From Acidihalobacter ferrooxydans (GTDB taxonomy: Bacteria; Pseudomonadota; Gammaproteobacteria; DSM-5130; Acidihalobacteraceae): 64,000 nucleotides of DNA. Positions 55,301-62,158 of this stretch are shown one piece after another. The DNA lies in contig NZ_CP019434.1 in NCBI RefSeq assembly GCF_001975725.1, positions 2,595,524 to 2,659,523 of the forward strand. Direction: 5' to 3'. A program made the translations under genes and the position numbers. The notes beneath the pieces were generated by a model. It was not told where the DNA came from. It did not search any database and worked only from the letters and a program-made list of their open reading frames with translations. The first letter of the stretch is position 1; every line of letters begins with the position of its first letter.

Positions 55301-55445
55301 GAATCGGCGTGATGAACTCGGCCCGGCGGCGGCTGGGCACGATTTTCTGCGTCGGCTGCCCCTGCGCGTCCAGTTCCCAGTGGCGCGAGGGGTACACGTA
55401 GGGCGAGTTGAGTATGGGGTGGTCGAAGAAAGGGTTTTCGCTCAT
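52377..55445 (-). CDS. res: Type III restriction enzyme, helicase/endonuclease subunit (Res)
   Basis: 1022 residues. Superfamily 2 motor: Walker A ATGAGKT at 175-181, DEAH box at 311-314 (AINDEAHHCY), motif III-like DLSATPFF, and motif VI QVIGRALRRQSYD. The C-terminal PD-(D/E)xK nuclease is visible as TYIPDFIVIIDD ... LIVEIKGYRG. It cuts unmethylated DNA together with Mod and ATP. It is the first gene of the operon. The toxin-antitoxin pair separates it from mod, an unusual arrangement because res normally abuts mod. Confidence 0.94.
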   Translation of the reverse strand: MSENPFFDHPILNSPYVYPSRHWELDAQGQPTQKIVPSRRRAEFITPIPKPRKRRQSAAQESLSLDDGQGLSSTEQQYLPAIINGVRQEVDRWRKLPPSQWRITPESARLLQHWRHHDFSNIRPFFCQVEAVETAIWLTEVAPQLGRAGQSYLEHLANASIEANPGLMRLALKMATGAGKTTVMAMLIAWQTINAVRHPQSKRFTRGFLVVAPGLTIRDRLRVLQPNDPDSYYASRELVPTDMLVDLERARIVITNYHAFKRRERMELSAGGRALLQGHGEPLETTETEGQLLQRVMPELMGMKHILAINDEAHHCYREKPGDPDEEKKTGDDKKEAEKNREAARLWISGLEAVNRKLGVARVIDLSATPFFLSGSGYVEGTLFPWTMSDFSLMDAIECGIVKLPRVPVADNIPGNEMPMFRNLWEHIRKDMPKKGRGKAKALDPLALPAPLKTALEALYGHYKKTFELWDRAGLRIPPCFIVVCNNTATSKLVYDYISGFHRENEDGSTTLENGRLELFRNFDEHGNPLPRPRTLLIDSEQLESGEALDANFRAMAFDEIERFKREALERGGALANQIHAGKDIDDATLLREVMNTVGRPGALGESVRCVVSVSMLTEGWDANTVTHVLGIRAFGTQLLCEQVIGRALRRQSYDLNDEGLFNVEYADVLGIPFDFTAKPVVSPPQPPRETVHVKAVRPERDHLEIRFPRVAGYRVELPEERLTAEFNEDSVLELTPDLVGPSITKNQGIIGEGVDLTLVHTGDLRRSSLLFHLTQRLLYSKLRGPGAEPPLHLFGQLKGITRKWLDECLDCKGGTYPAQLMYQELADMVCQRIFDGINRAERDKNRPINAVFDPYNPVGSTTHVNFTTAKDSRWETHPEKCHINWAILDSDWEGEFCRVAESHPKVLAYVKNHGLGLEVPYRYGSETRTYIPDFIVIIDDGHGRDDPLNLIVEIKGYRGEDAKEKKSTMDNYWVPGVNNHGHYGRWAFAEFGDVYEMQEDFSNRVAQEFDRMIGQNVTVLA

Positions 55446-55905
55446 GGCTCGTCCGTGGCGCCGGTTGTTAATGGCTCTGAGCGCATCAATCTGATGAGCT
55501 GAGCGTCGTTAATACGCCGCACTTTTCGCTGCCAAGTTAAAAGCTGGTGGAAGCGTGTGCCCGTGGTCAGCGCAGCCATCGTTGCGGCAAAGCGTACGCT
55601 CGTTTCGAACGTCAGACATCTAAACGTCAGACGTCTACATGACGGTTGCGGCGGGCTCTCCGCCTCGCCCTGCCAAAGCTCATGACTCCGTTCGTGTCAG
55701 TTGTTCACGCACATTCTACAGCGTGGATTGGAAAACCTCGCTATCCAAATGACGGAAGAAGTGCGAGACCCGCATCGGATAGGGTATCAACTTGAGCAGG
55801 AACAGAAGTTTCGCCTCGACCTATCATCCGATCTTCTTCGCTTGCGTCTTACTTCAACCGTAGTGAAATGACTTTACCAACCACAACCACTACAGAGGAA
55901 ACCTG
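55446..55905. other. Intergenic region upstream of the defence operon
   Basis: 460 bp that should contain the res promoter on the minus strand and a promoter for the gene at 55906 on the plus strand. No gene supported. The notable element is the tandem repeat at 55608-55637. Confidence 0.5.
55608..55637. repeat. Tandem 15-bp repeat upstream of res
   Basis: AACGTCAGACATCTA is followed immediately by AACGTCAGACGTCTA (one mismatch). The second copy contains the palindrome AGACGTCT. It lies about 165 bp before the res start and is a candidate regulator binding site. Confidence 0.65.
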
Positions 55906-56196
55906 ATGACCACTGCACGCTTTGAAAGCATCATCCTGGACATCGCCGCACGCTTTATGCTGATCAACGAGAACCGCGAGTTCGACCGCGGACTGCTCTG
56001 GGAACACCCGCTTCGTTACCTCTGGCCCAACGCACTGGGCATGGCCTTCGGACTCGCCGTTCATTCGCTCACCAAAGGCATGTTCTACCTCCCCCTTTGG
56101 GGCGACCTGGTGGCGCTGATCTTCTCACCCATGTTTGGCGCGGCGACCTTCGCCTTTGTCCTTGGCAAGCTCGGCTTTAATGGGGCTGACCTTTGA
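55906..56196 (+). CDS. Small putative membrane protein
   Basis: 96 residues with a good ribosome site (GAGGAAACCTG) before the ATG. Hydrophobic segments lie around residues 42-58 (ALGMAFGLAVHSL) and 62-88. No family recognised. Its 3' end overlaps the convergent gene at 56125-56610 by 72 bp, so one of the two C-termini may be mis-called or the overlap is real. Confidence 0.6.
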   Translation: MTTARFESIILDIAARFMLINENREFDRGLLWEHPLRYLWPNALGMAFGLAVHSLTKGMFYLPLWGDLVALIFSPMFGAATFAFVLGKLGFNGADL

Positions 56197-56610
56197 TTGC
56201 CTGACCGGGACGAAGCCCGTCAGCATGTCGGCTTCGTCCCCCATCACACCCGCCTTACCCAGCTTCTTCTCCAGCTTCGTCAGCTCGCGGTAGCTCTCCT
56301 TCAATACCCGCAGCGCATCCCGAACCCACGTCACTTCATCCCGCTCCCAATCCTGCGCTAATCGCGTCACCCGATTCTCCGGCAAATACCGCAGCATGTT
56401 CTTCGGCGCACCCCCATCCTTCGGCCGATACCAATGACGGTAGCGCCAGTCAACCACTATCCCCGTATCCGTGCTGGAGACCTTCACGAATAGGTCAGAC
56501 CATTGATCAGGCCCGCGCCCCTTACCCGTGCGCCGCGACATGAAATCTTCGGCTATCGCGGTCGCCCGCTTCACCAGGTCCGCCTTGATTCGCTGCATCT
56601 CGTCTTGCAT
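56125..56610 (-). CDS. Hypothetical protein, possibly MobI-like conjugation protein
   Basis: 161 residues, mostly helical and basic at the ends. The central pattern VSSTDTGIVVDWRYRHWYRPKDGG followed by WERDEVTWVRDALRVLKESYRELTKLEKKL recalls the MobI auxiliary mobilisation proteins of SXT/IncA/C elements, but the resemblance is of arrangement only. It lies just beside the 66-bp-period repeats; in SXT-type elements oriT sits upstream of mobI, which gives the guess some positional support. Confidence 0.45.
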   Translation of the reverse strand: MQDEMQRIKADLVKRATAIAEDFMSRRTGKGRGPDQWSDLFVKVSSTDTGIVVDWRYRHWYRPKDGGAPKNMLRYLPENRVTRLAQDWERDEVTWVRDALRVLKESYRELTKLEKKLGKAGVMGDEADMLTGFVPVRQSKVSPIKAELAKDKGEGRRAKHG

Positions 56611-56766
56611 GTGCGTGCTCCTGTTACCACCGACACCGTGCGTCTACGACTCTTACGCGCTGCGGGATTTCCCGATTCGACCCAATTGAGCGGAAAGTCA
56701 ACGGCTGTTTTCTCCCTCCCTAGTATCTTTGGGATTTTTGGCATTCGGCGTTACGGGATTTCTTGA

Positions 56767-56982
56767 TTTTCCGACAATACTAGGACAAACCGCCTTTTTC
56801 TTTTTTCGCGCAGAGCGCTACGTCAAACACGTGTTTTTCCGACAATACTAAACAAACCCGTACTTTCTTTCGTCAGACCGAATATACCATAAACACTGGT
56901 TTTTCCGACAATACTGAGAGAAAGGCCAGTTTCACTCTGCAACCCATATTTACGCTAAAGTCTGTTTTTCCAGACAATACTA
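56767..56982. repeat. Four iteron-like direct repeats with ~66-bp period
   Basis: TTTTCCGACAATACTA at 56767-56782 and 56835-56850, TTTTCCGACAATACTG at 56901-56916, and TTTTCCAGACAATACTA at 56966-56982; spacings are 68, 66 and 65 bp. Copies 1 and 4 continue GGACAAAC. An inverted half (CCTAGTAT) lies at 56719-56726. Sequence between copies is not conserved. The region is non-coding and AT-richer than its flanks. Candidate replication iterons, oriT or recombinase sites. Confidence 0.85.
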
Positions 56983-57286
56983 GGACAAACAGGGATTTTT
57001 CGTGTACGAGAAAATTCCGGTTTAGGGTATCTGAACGAGCCGACTCAACCGATCAATTTCCCGCAGCGTTTGAATACCGCTTGGGTGGGGTCTGAAGACC
57101 GGTGATGGCATCGATTTCAAGGGTCAGTTGGCGCTTCATCAGAAGGCAAACAGACCCGGGCCGTTTCGTCCCTTATGTGGGATTGACGATCACCATCGTG
57201 CCAGAATCGGTTGTTTTTTGGCCCGCTTTGTCCCTCTTCGGCCCGGCCTTGCTGCACATGCGCGCTTGGATGGTTCTCTTGAGCGC

Positions 57287-57580
57287 CGGGTGCAATTCAT
57301 CAAGCGCGCCAGGAACAAGGTCAAGGATACATCCGCCCAGGCCCTACCGGTGCTTGCCAGCCTGCATCCGTCCAAGGGGCTGGAATGGGAACGGGTATGG
57401 ATCATGGGCTGCGAAGACGGACACGTTCCCCATGTCGAGGCCCCTTTGGATGTAGAACGCAGGTTGTTCTACGTCGGTCTGACCGCGCCAAGGATCCGTT
57501 GCACGTCTCCTACAGCCTGGACAACAAGTCCGTGGCGTCCCGGTTCTTTGCCGAGTGCGAAGAACCGGAAGGCGCTTGCG
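57287..57580 (+). pseudogene. Helicase (UvrD/Rep-type) C-terminal remnant
   Basis: One frame reads FIKRARNKVKD, LASLHPSKGLEWERVWIMGCEDGHVPHVEAPLDVERRLFYVGLT, the motif IV-VI region of superfamily 1 helicases. At about 57485 the homology passes to another frame (RAKDPLHVSYSLDNKSVASRFFAEC). A frameshift within the conserved LFYVGxTRA motif and the missing N-terminal half make it a pseudogene. It is more distant from the defence helicase than a recent duplicate would be. Confidence 0.82.
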
Positions 57581-57796
57581 TTGATCGGGTTTCATGTTGT
57601 CATTCTGATCAGGCATACACTCAACGCGCTCTACAGCCCGGCCTGCGCAGACGCGCCATGAAGCGGCCAGCATTGGTGCGCGGGCTGTGCTTTGGATGCC
57701 CTTGTCCAAGCGCGAGAAGGCATTCGTTTACCAGGGCGTTCTCGTGATTATGGGGCGAGAGCGATTTTTGAAACGCATTATCGAGAGGTCTCTTTC

Positions 57797-58165
57797 GTGA
57801 AACGATCCACGGTGTTTATCTGGAGTCCGCAAAACGTCGCGCTCAGGGAGCAATTGGCAAAGCCTGTTGGTCGGCATACGTTGCGGAAGATTGCTGACCT
57901 GATGGGAGAGCGATTGATTGAGTGCGTAAACGTGAACAACAAGCCGTTGACGCACATCAAAATGGAAATGAGCGCCGACGAATCCGGCTTGGTGACTGTC
58001 GTACTCGTTGAACGGCCCGCGAGTATCGCTCGCATGGTGTTCTATATGCCGCTCATTCTGCTGCGCTACCGGCGACTGCAGGTCTTTGCGTCGTGGCCGT
58101 TCAAGCACGTTGCAAACGCGCTTGGCGAAATCGAGAAGTTCGTTGTCGATGAGATGCAATCTTGA
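57797..58165 (+). CDS. Hypothetical protein
   Basis: 122 residues from the GTG at 57797, preceded by GAGAGG at about nine bases; the frame is open upstream to 57692 but that part is the helicase remnant's tail region. Sequence: mixed alpha/beta N-terminus (STVFIWSPQNVALREQLAKPVGRHTLRKIADLMGE), then a central hydrophobic stretch (IARMVFYMPLILLRY). No family recognised. Possibly a mobile-element cargo gene. Confidence 0.55.
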   Translation: MKRSTVFIWSPQNVALREQLAKPVGRHTLRKIADLMGERLIECVNVNNKPLTHIKMEMSADESGLVTVVLVERPASIARMVFYMPLILLRYRRLQVFASWPFKHVANALGEIEKFVVDEMQS

Positions 58166-58282
58166 GACGGGCTTGTTGTCTAATTGAGTAGGTGTCCTGC
58201 GCCAACTGATCAGGTCTCCCGCTACGCCGGCATCGCAGACCGAGCAGATTTGAAAAAGACGAAGCGGATTTTGGGCTGTAAC

Positions 58283-58501
58283 ATGAACACTGACAAGACA
58301 TACAAAATCATTGCCGCCGCCAGCGCCGGCCTGATCACGGCCGCGGGGGTATTCACAAAACAAGTCGGGATCTGGGAGTCGCCGATTATCATGACGCTGA
58401 TTTACGTCCTCATCGAGGGGCTGGGAATGATCGATCTGTTCGATGAGGACGACGACAAGAGCAAGAGCACGAGCACGAGCAAAGAGGACAAGAAGCCATG
58501 A
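58283..58501 (+). CDS. Small membrane protein, possibly holin-like
   Basis: 72 residues from the ATG at 58283. One or two membrane segments (IIAAASAGLITAAGVF, SPIIMTLIYVLIEGLGMI) followed by a very acidic and then Ser/Lys-rich tail (DLFDEDDDKSKSTSTSKEDKK). Size and layout recall phage holins or plasmid small membrane proteins; no firm match. Overlaps the next frame by ATGA at 58498. Confidence 0.5.
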   Translation: MNTDKTYKIIAAASAGLITAAGVFTKQVGIWESPIIMTLIYVLIEGLGMIDLFDEDDDKSKSTSTSKEDKKP

Positions 58502-58905
58502 GCGTGCAATTGGACTGCATCGACTTATTCGAGCGGCAACCAACCCCGGTGCCGGCCCCTGTCAAGGGCCTCTCCAAGCCGCTGGCCGGGCCAGTGGCCG
58601 CCGTACTTGCGAGACCCGCGCCAGGCCGCGGATATATCCGCGGCCTGGCGGCGCCTAAGCGCGGCGCCCCCGAGTCCGGGCGCGGCTGCTCGAACTCGTG
58701 CGCGAGTTGCAAGAGGGCAACTGTCATGTATGAGTTGATCAGAGCAATCTTTTGGCGCGTCGGCTGGGGCAGTGGCAGGGTGCTATGGTTGCCCATCCTG
58801 CTGACCGCCGCAGGTCCTGGGGCTGGGTATATTTTCATTATGTGGATCTGGCGGTTAGTGTCGCGCACACCACTACCATTGGCCGCGCCGCATGGGGTTG
58901 GATAG
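58498..58905 (+). CDS. Hypothetical protein overlapping a large palindrome
   Basis: 135-codon frame linked to the previous gene by ATGA. The middle, rich in Pro, Gly and Arg, is the translation of a 32-bp palindrome and neighbouring GC hairpins. The C-terminal part has a hydrophobic helix (VLWLPILLTAAGPGAGYIFIMWIW). Coding status is uncertain because the palindrome constrains the sequence. A shorter start at about 58726 (MYELIRAIFWRVGW) would give a small membrane protein of about 60 residues. Confidence 0.4.
   Translation: MSVQLDCIDLFERQPTPVPAPVKGLSKPLAGPVAAVLARPAPGRGYIRGLAAPKRGAPESGRGCSNSCASCKRATVMYELIRAIFWRVGWGSGRVLWLPILLTAAGPGAGYIFIMWIWRLVSRTPLPLAAPHGVG
58619..58650. repeat. 32-bp perfect palindrome
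   Basis: The left half is CGCCAGGCCGCGGATA and the right half is its exact reverse complement, with no spacer. It is far longer than expected by chance. No T run follows, so it is not a typical terminator. It lies in the phage/plasmid-like segment, 300 bp before the dam-like gene. Confidence 0.95.
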
Positions 58906-58920
58906 CCGCGCATTGACGAA

Positions 58921-58949
58921 TTGATATGACGCGCAAAACGTCATATAAA
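58921..58949 (+). promoter_or_regulatory. Sigma-70-like promoter with operator, apparently leaderless
   Basis: TTGATA (58921-58926), 17-bp spacer, TATAAA (58944-58949). The spacer carries the inverted repeat ATATGACG-N7-CGTCATAT (58924-58946) overlapping both boxes, an ideal repressor position. The expected start point falls at about 58956, one base from the ATG at 58957, and no Shine-Dalgarno sequence is present, so the message should be leaderless. Confidence 0.65.
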
Positions 58950-58956
58950 TATCCTC

Positions 58957-59556
58957 ATGAACTCGAACGCATCACCCAAAAACCGCGGCCGGCCCCGCAT
59001 CCATGAAGACCAACGCGCCGCCTGGCGGGCAGCGAGCCGAGCATATCGAAAGCGCAAGAAGCAAAAGGTGTATCACAAGTCCAACTCAGACGAGTGGTAC
59101 ACGCCGCCGGATCTGGCTGAACATATCATGCAGAATGTCGCACACCGCGACGCGTTCGACATAGACCCGTGCGCGCCAGCGGAGCCGCCGTACACCGTGG
59201 AAGCCGCACGGCGGCTCACAGCCGCAGACGACGGACTGGCCCATGACTGGGGCGAGCCGGGCACAATTGCCTGGGTCAATCCGCCCTACTCTCAAATGAA
59301 GAAATGGATCGAAAAATGTTTAGAGCAAGCCGGGCACGGTGTTGTTGTCATCGCCCTTGTCCCTGCCCGCACAGGCACTCGCTGGTGGAGCCGTGCCATT
59401 CACGACGCGGCAGACGGCCACGCAACCGCGCACGCATACACGCTCCCCGGCCGCTTGCGGTTTTACAAGCAGCAGCCGGACAACACGATAATCGAGGGCG
59501 ATTCCGCACCGTTCGACAGCGCGATACTGATCTGGAATTTGAGCCTCATCGACTGA
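58957..59556 (+). CDS. Phage-type DNA N6-adenine methyltransferase
   Basis: 199 residues of the phage Dam family. A basic N-terminus (NRGRPRIHEDQRAAWRAASRAYRKRKKQK) precedes SNSDEWYTPPDLAEHIM, FDIDPCAP (AdoMet region) and the catalytic NPPYSQMKKWIEK (residues about 108-120). VVIALVPARTGTRWW and GRLRFYKQ complete the family pattern. Such enzymes protect phage DNA from host restriction; here the gene is a survivor of a decayed prophage or plasmid. Confidence 0.92.
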   Translation: MNSNASPKNRGRPRIHEDQRAAWRAASRAYRKRKKQKVYHKSNSDEWYTPPDLAEHIMQNVAHRDAFDIDPCAPAEPPYTVEAARRLTAADDGLAHDWGEPGTIAWVNPPYSQMKKWIEKCLEQAGHGVVVIALVPARTGTRWWSRAIHDAADGHATAHAYTLPGRLRFYKQQPDNTIIEGDSAPFDSAILIWNLSLID

Positions 59557-59940
59557 CCCCGGACTGACCCCTGCGTTTACCACCCTTTGCGCAACCCCCT
59601 ACGAGTCGCAAGGGGCACTCTCCGAGCGTGGACAAAGCGTGGAAAACGCAGGCTCAATGTCTATCTGAAACCAGTGATACATTTGTAATATCTATCATCA
59701 GTGGCTTTATTCTCCCTTCAAGGCGTACAGCAACTTGTCGGACGAAGAGATGGAGCCGAAGCAGTTTCTGACATTGCATAATGTAGCGTCGGTACAGTAA
59801 TCCGGGGATGTCGTCGCGAAGCAGTCCTCGAGTTAAACGCATCCGTAGCTGAGGAAATTGGCGTCCTACAAGGTGATGGAGGTCGCGCACCGCATGCGGT
59901 CAATGCCGACCAACAGGGTGACAGCTTTCGTATGGTATAA
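59557..59940. other. Decayed intergenic sequence
   Basis: No intact gene. A plus-strand fragment near 59700-59790 reads YSNLSDEEMEPKQFLTLHNVASVQ before a stop and may be a gene tail, unrecognised. The minus-strand frame of 78 codons is probably antisense. Confidence 0.4.
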
Positions 59941-60407
59941 GTGACAGATTTGGCATGGAATACGCTCATCAAGGCTATTGCGCAGCGTCTCGGCGAAATT
60001 CCTGAGATCCAGTTCCATGCATCGCTGCACGATGCGCACGAGAGCTATATCGGCGATTTACCCCGCACTTGATTTGCGCGATGCAGTATTTGTCTTGGGT
60101 GAACGCTGTCGGCATGATTGCCGAGCGTCTTGATGCCGCCATTTACCAACGCCTGGGCGTGTCGCGGCCGCTTCAATACGAGCAGAAACGCGTGGCCTAT
60201 GCGGATCACCTGGCATTGCGTGCGGAGGCGCGTTGCGTGCTGCCTTCACGGGGCGATTGGGCGGGCAATCCCGATGATGCCGATGTCATGCGTTTCGCCA
60301 GGCACTGGAACCGGCTGCCCCAGGGCGACGTTGCTGGCCTGTGTTGGTTGGAGGGTGTGCTTCAGTTGACTGGCGCGGTGGCGAAAAAAAGTCTGGTTAG
60401 CGCCTGA
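59941..60407 (+). pseudogene. HD-domain phosphohydrolase remnant
   Basis: Frame 1 from the GTG at 59941 ends ASLHDAHESYIGDLPRT then stops; the LHDAHExYIGD motif is the second metal-binding motif of YfbR-like HD hydrolases (nucleotidases). A second frame from 60069 continues with VNAVGMIAERLDAAIYQRLGVSRPL, YADHLALRAEARCVLPS, matching the following conserved part. The first HD motif upstream is missing. Frameshifted and truncated, so dead. Confidence 0.72.
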
Positions 60408-60920
60408 TCTCCACCGAAGACCCGAATTACGCCACGGCGTATTCATGGCGTACCCACAAACCAAAAGAAGCTGTAGAAAGTGGCAAGAAGTTGAGACGCA
60501 TGATTCTTAACTTGTTGTCATAACAATAAAATGTTGCGTAATGCGGTAAAATGCGTAACTTATTGATTCTTCGTTAATGGTGCCATCAATAGGCAACGTG
60601 CTGCGGCGATCCGTTGGGAGGCCACATATGCCATTGGCGTCGTCCCAAGGGCGTCCTTGAACAAGCGGACGAGTTGCGCTTGGCTTATGTGGGCGGCGTC
60701 GGCCAACTCGTGTAAATCATATCCTCCGGCGGCACGCTCGCGAATGAATGCCAATGCTCGTTCGAGCCGACGGCCGCTCCGTTTGGTGCGTCGTTCCTGG
60801 CTGTCCAAACCGAAGCGATCTGCCAAAACCGCCAATAGTGCTAAAGCGCGGCCTTCGAGATAAAGCGATGTGAAGGGACTGTAAAGTGGACCCCATAGTC
60901 AAGACAAAATCCACCAGAGT

Positions 60921-62024
60921 TTAAGCTGCGGATACTGTCTCACCCACAGCTGTGCGGCGCTGCCCCGGTGCTTCATGTGTTTCTGCTTGATCTCCTTCCC
61001 CGGAGAATTTATCTACGATCTTGGCTCCACCTCCATGGCCCGTACGGTAGACCCGATCCGGTGTCTGGTAAGCAAGTGACTGGTGGGGGCGCTCTGCGTT
61101 GTAGAACATGAAGTAATCGGTCAGCCCGAGCGTCAGCTCTCCCAAGGCGTCGTATCCCTTGAGATAGATGTCCTCATGCTTGACGCTGCGCCAGAGCCGC
61201 TCCACGAAGATATTGTCCAGCGCACGGCCCCGGCCATCCATGCTGATACGGATCCCTTCGCGCTTGAGGACATCGGTGAAAGCTGTGCTGGTGAACTGCG
61301 CTCCCTGGTCGCTGTTGAATATCTCTGGTTTGCCATCGCATCGCAGAGCTTCCTCGAGACAGTCGATGCAGAAGCCTGTGTCCAGGGTGTTGCTCACTCG
61401 CCAGCTCAATACCCTGCGGCTGTACCAGTCAATAACCGCGACCAGATAGGCAAAGCCGTGTGCCAGGCGAACATAGGTGATGTCGGTGCTCCAGACCTGA
61501 TTGGGGCGCGTGATGGCAAGACCCCTTAGCCGATAAGGATAGACCTTGTGCTGCGGATGTGGCTGACTGGTGTGAGGGCCTGGCGCCATTGCGGCCAGCC
61601 CCATCAAGCGCATGAGGCGTTGTACCCGCTTGCGATTGACCGGGTGGCCTTCTCCCTTCAGGAAGACCACCATCCGGCGGCTGCCGTAGAAGGGGTGGCG
61701 GGTGTATTCCTCGTCGAGGAGACGACACAAACGTTGCTCTGCCTCGTCCACCTCCTTGGGTTCGTGCTGGGCATAGACCGTTGACCGGGTGACGCTGGCC
61801 AATTCGCATTGGCGGGTCAGCGCGATCGCTGTGTTGGGTTCTATCCAGTGCCGGCGCTTCATGGCAGGCTGATTCCGGACTTTTTTTTCAGCCAGTCCAA
61901 TTCCATTTTCAGCTTGCCGATCTCGCTGTAGAGCTTGTCCGGCTGTTGATGCTCCACCACAGGCTTCGGACCACGTTTGCCCTCGAACAGGCGCGACGCC
62001 TGCTCCTGGATCGCTTTCTTCCAT
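60921..62024 (-). CDS. IS3-family transposase OrfB (copy 2)
   Basis: Integrase half in the -1 frame, DDE residues intact as in copy 1 (WSTDITYV, FNSDQGAQFTS, NIFVERLWRSVKHED). Expected product is the OrfAB frameshift fusion. Confidence 0.93.
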   Translation of the reverse strand: MEESDPGAGVAPVRGQTWSEACGGASTAGQALQRDRQAENGIGLAEKKVRNQPAMKRRHWIEPNTAIALTRQCELASVTRSTVYAQHEPKEVDEAEQRLCRLLDEEYTRHPFYGSRRMVVFLKGEGHPVNRKRVQRLMRLMGLAAMAPGPHTSQPHPQHKVYPYRLRGLAITRPNQVWSTDITYVRLAHGFAYLVAVIDWYSRRVLSWRVSNTLDTGFCIDCLEEALRCDGKPEIFNSDQGAQFTSTAFTDVLKREGIRISMDGRGRALDNIFVERLWRSVKHEDIYLKGYDALGELTLGLTDYFMFYNAERPHQSLAYQTPDRVYRTGHGGGAKIVDKFSGEGDQAETHEAPGQRRTAVGETVSAA

Positions 62025-62158
62025 TGGCCCACCTGAACCGGGTGAACCCCGTATTCCTGACCGATCTCGTTGACTGTCTTGATGCCTTTCAGGGCCTCGA
62101 TGCCTACCTTGGCTTTGAATTCCGGGCTGTAGACCTTTCGCTTCTTTCTCTCACTCAT
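61859..62158 (-). CDS. IS3-family transposase OrfA (copy 2)
   Basis: Identical 99-residue product to OrfA of copy 1, with the A8 slippery run near its end. Confidence 0.93.
   Translation of the reverse strand: MSERKKRKVYSPEFKAKVGIEALKGIKTVNEIGQEYGVHPVQVGQWKKAIQEQASRLFEGKRGPKPVVEHQQPDKLYSEIGKLKMELDWLKKKSGISLP

Noticed and set aside
54060-55502. 480-codon plus-strand open frame opposite res
   Set aside because: It lies fully antisense to the well-conserved restriction subunit, has no recognisable domain, and results from the GC-rich codon usage of the real gene.
56767-56982. CRISPR array
   Set aside because: The repeats are only 16-17 bp, the spacing of about 66 bp is too long, and no cas gene is present.
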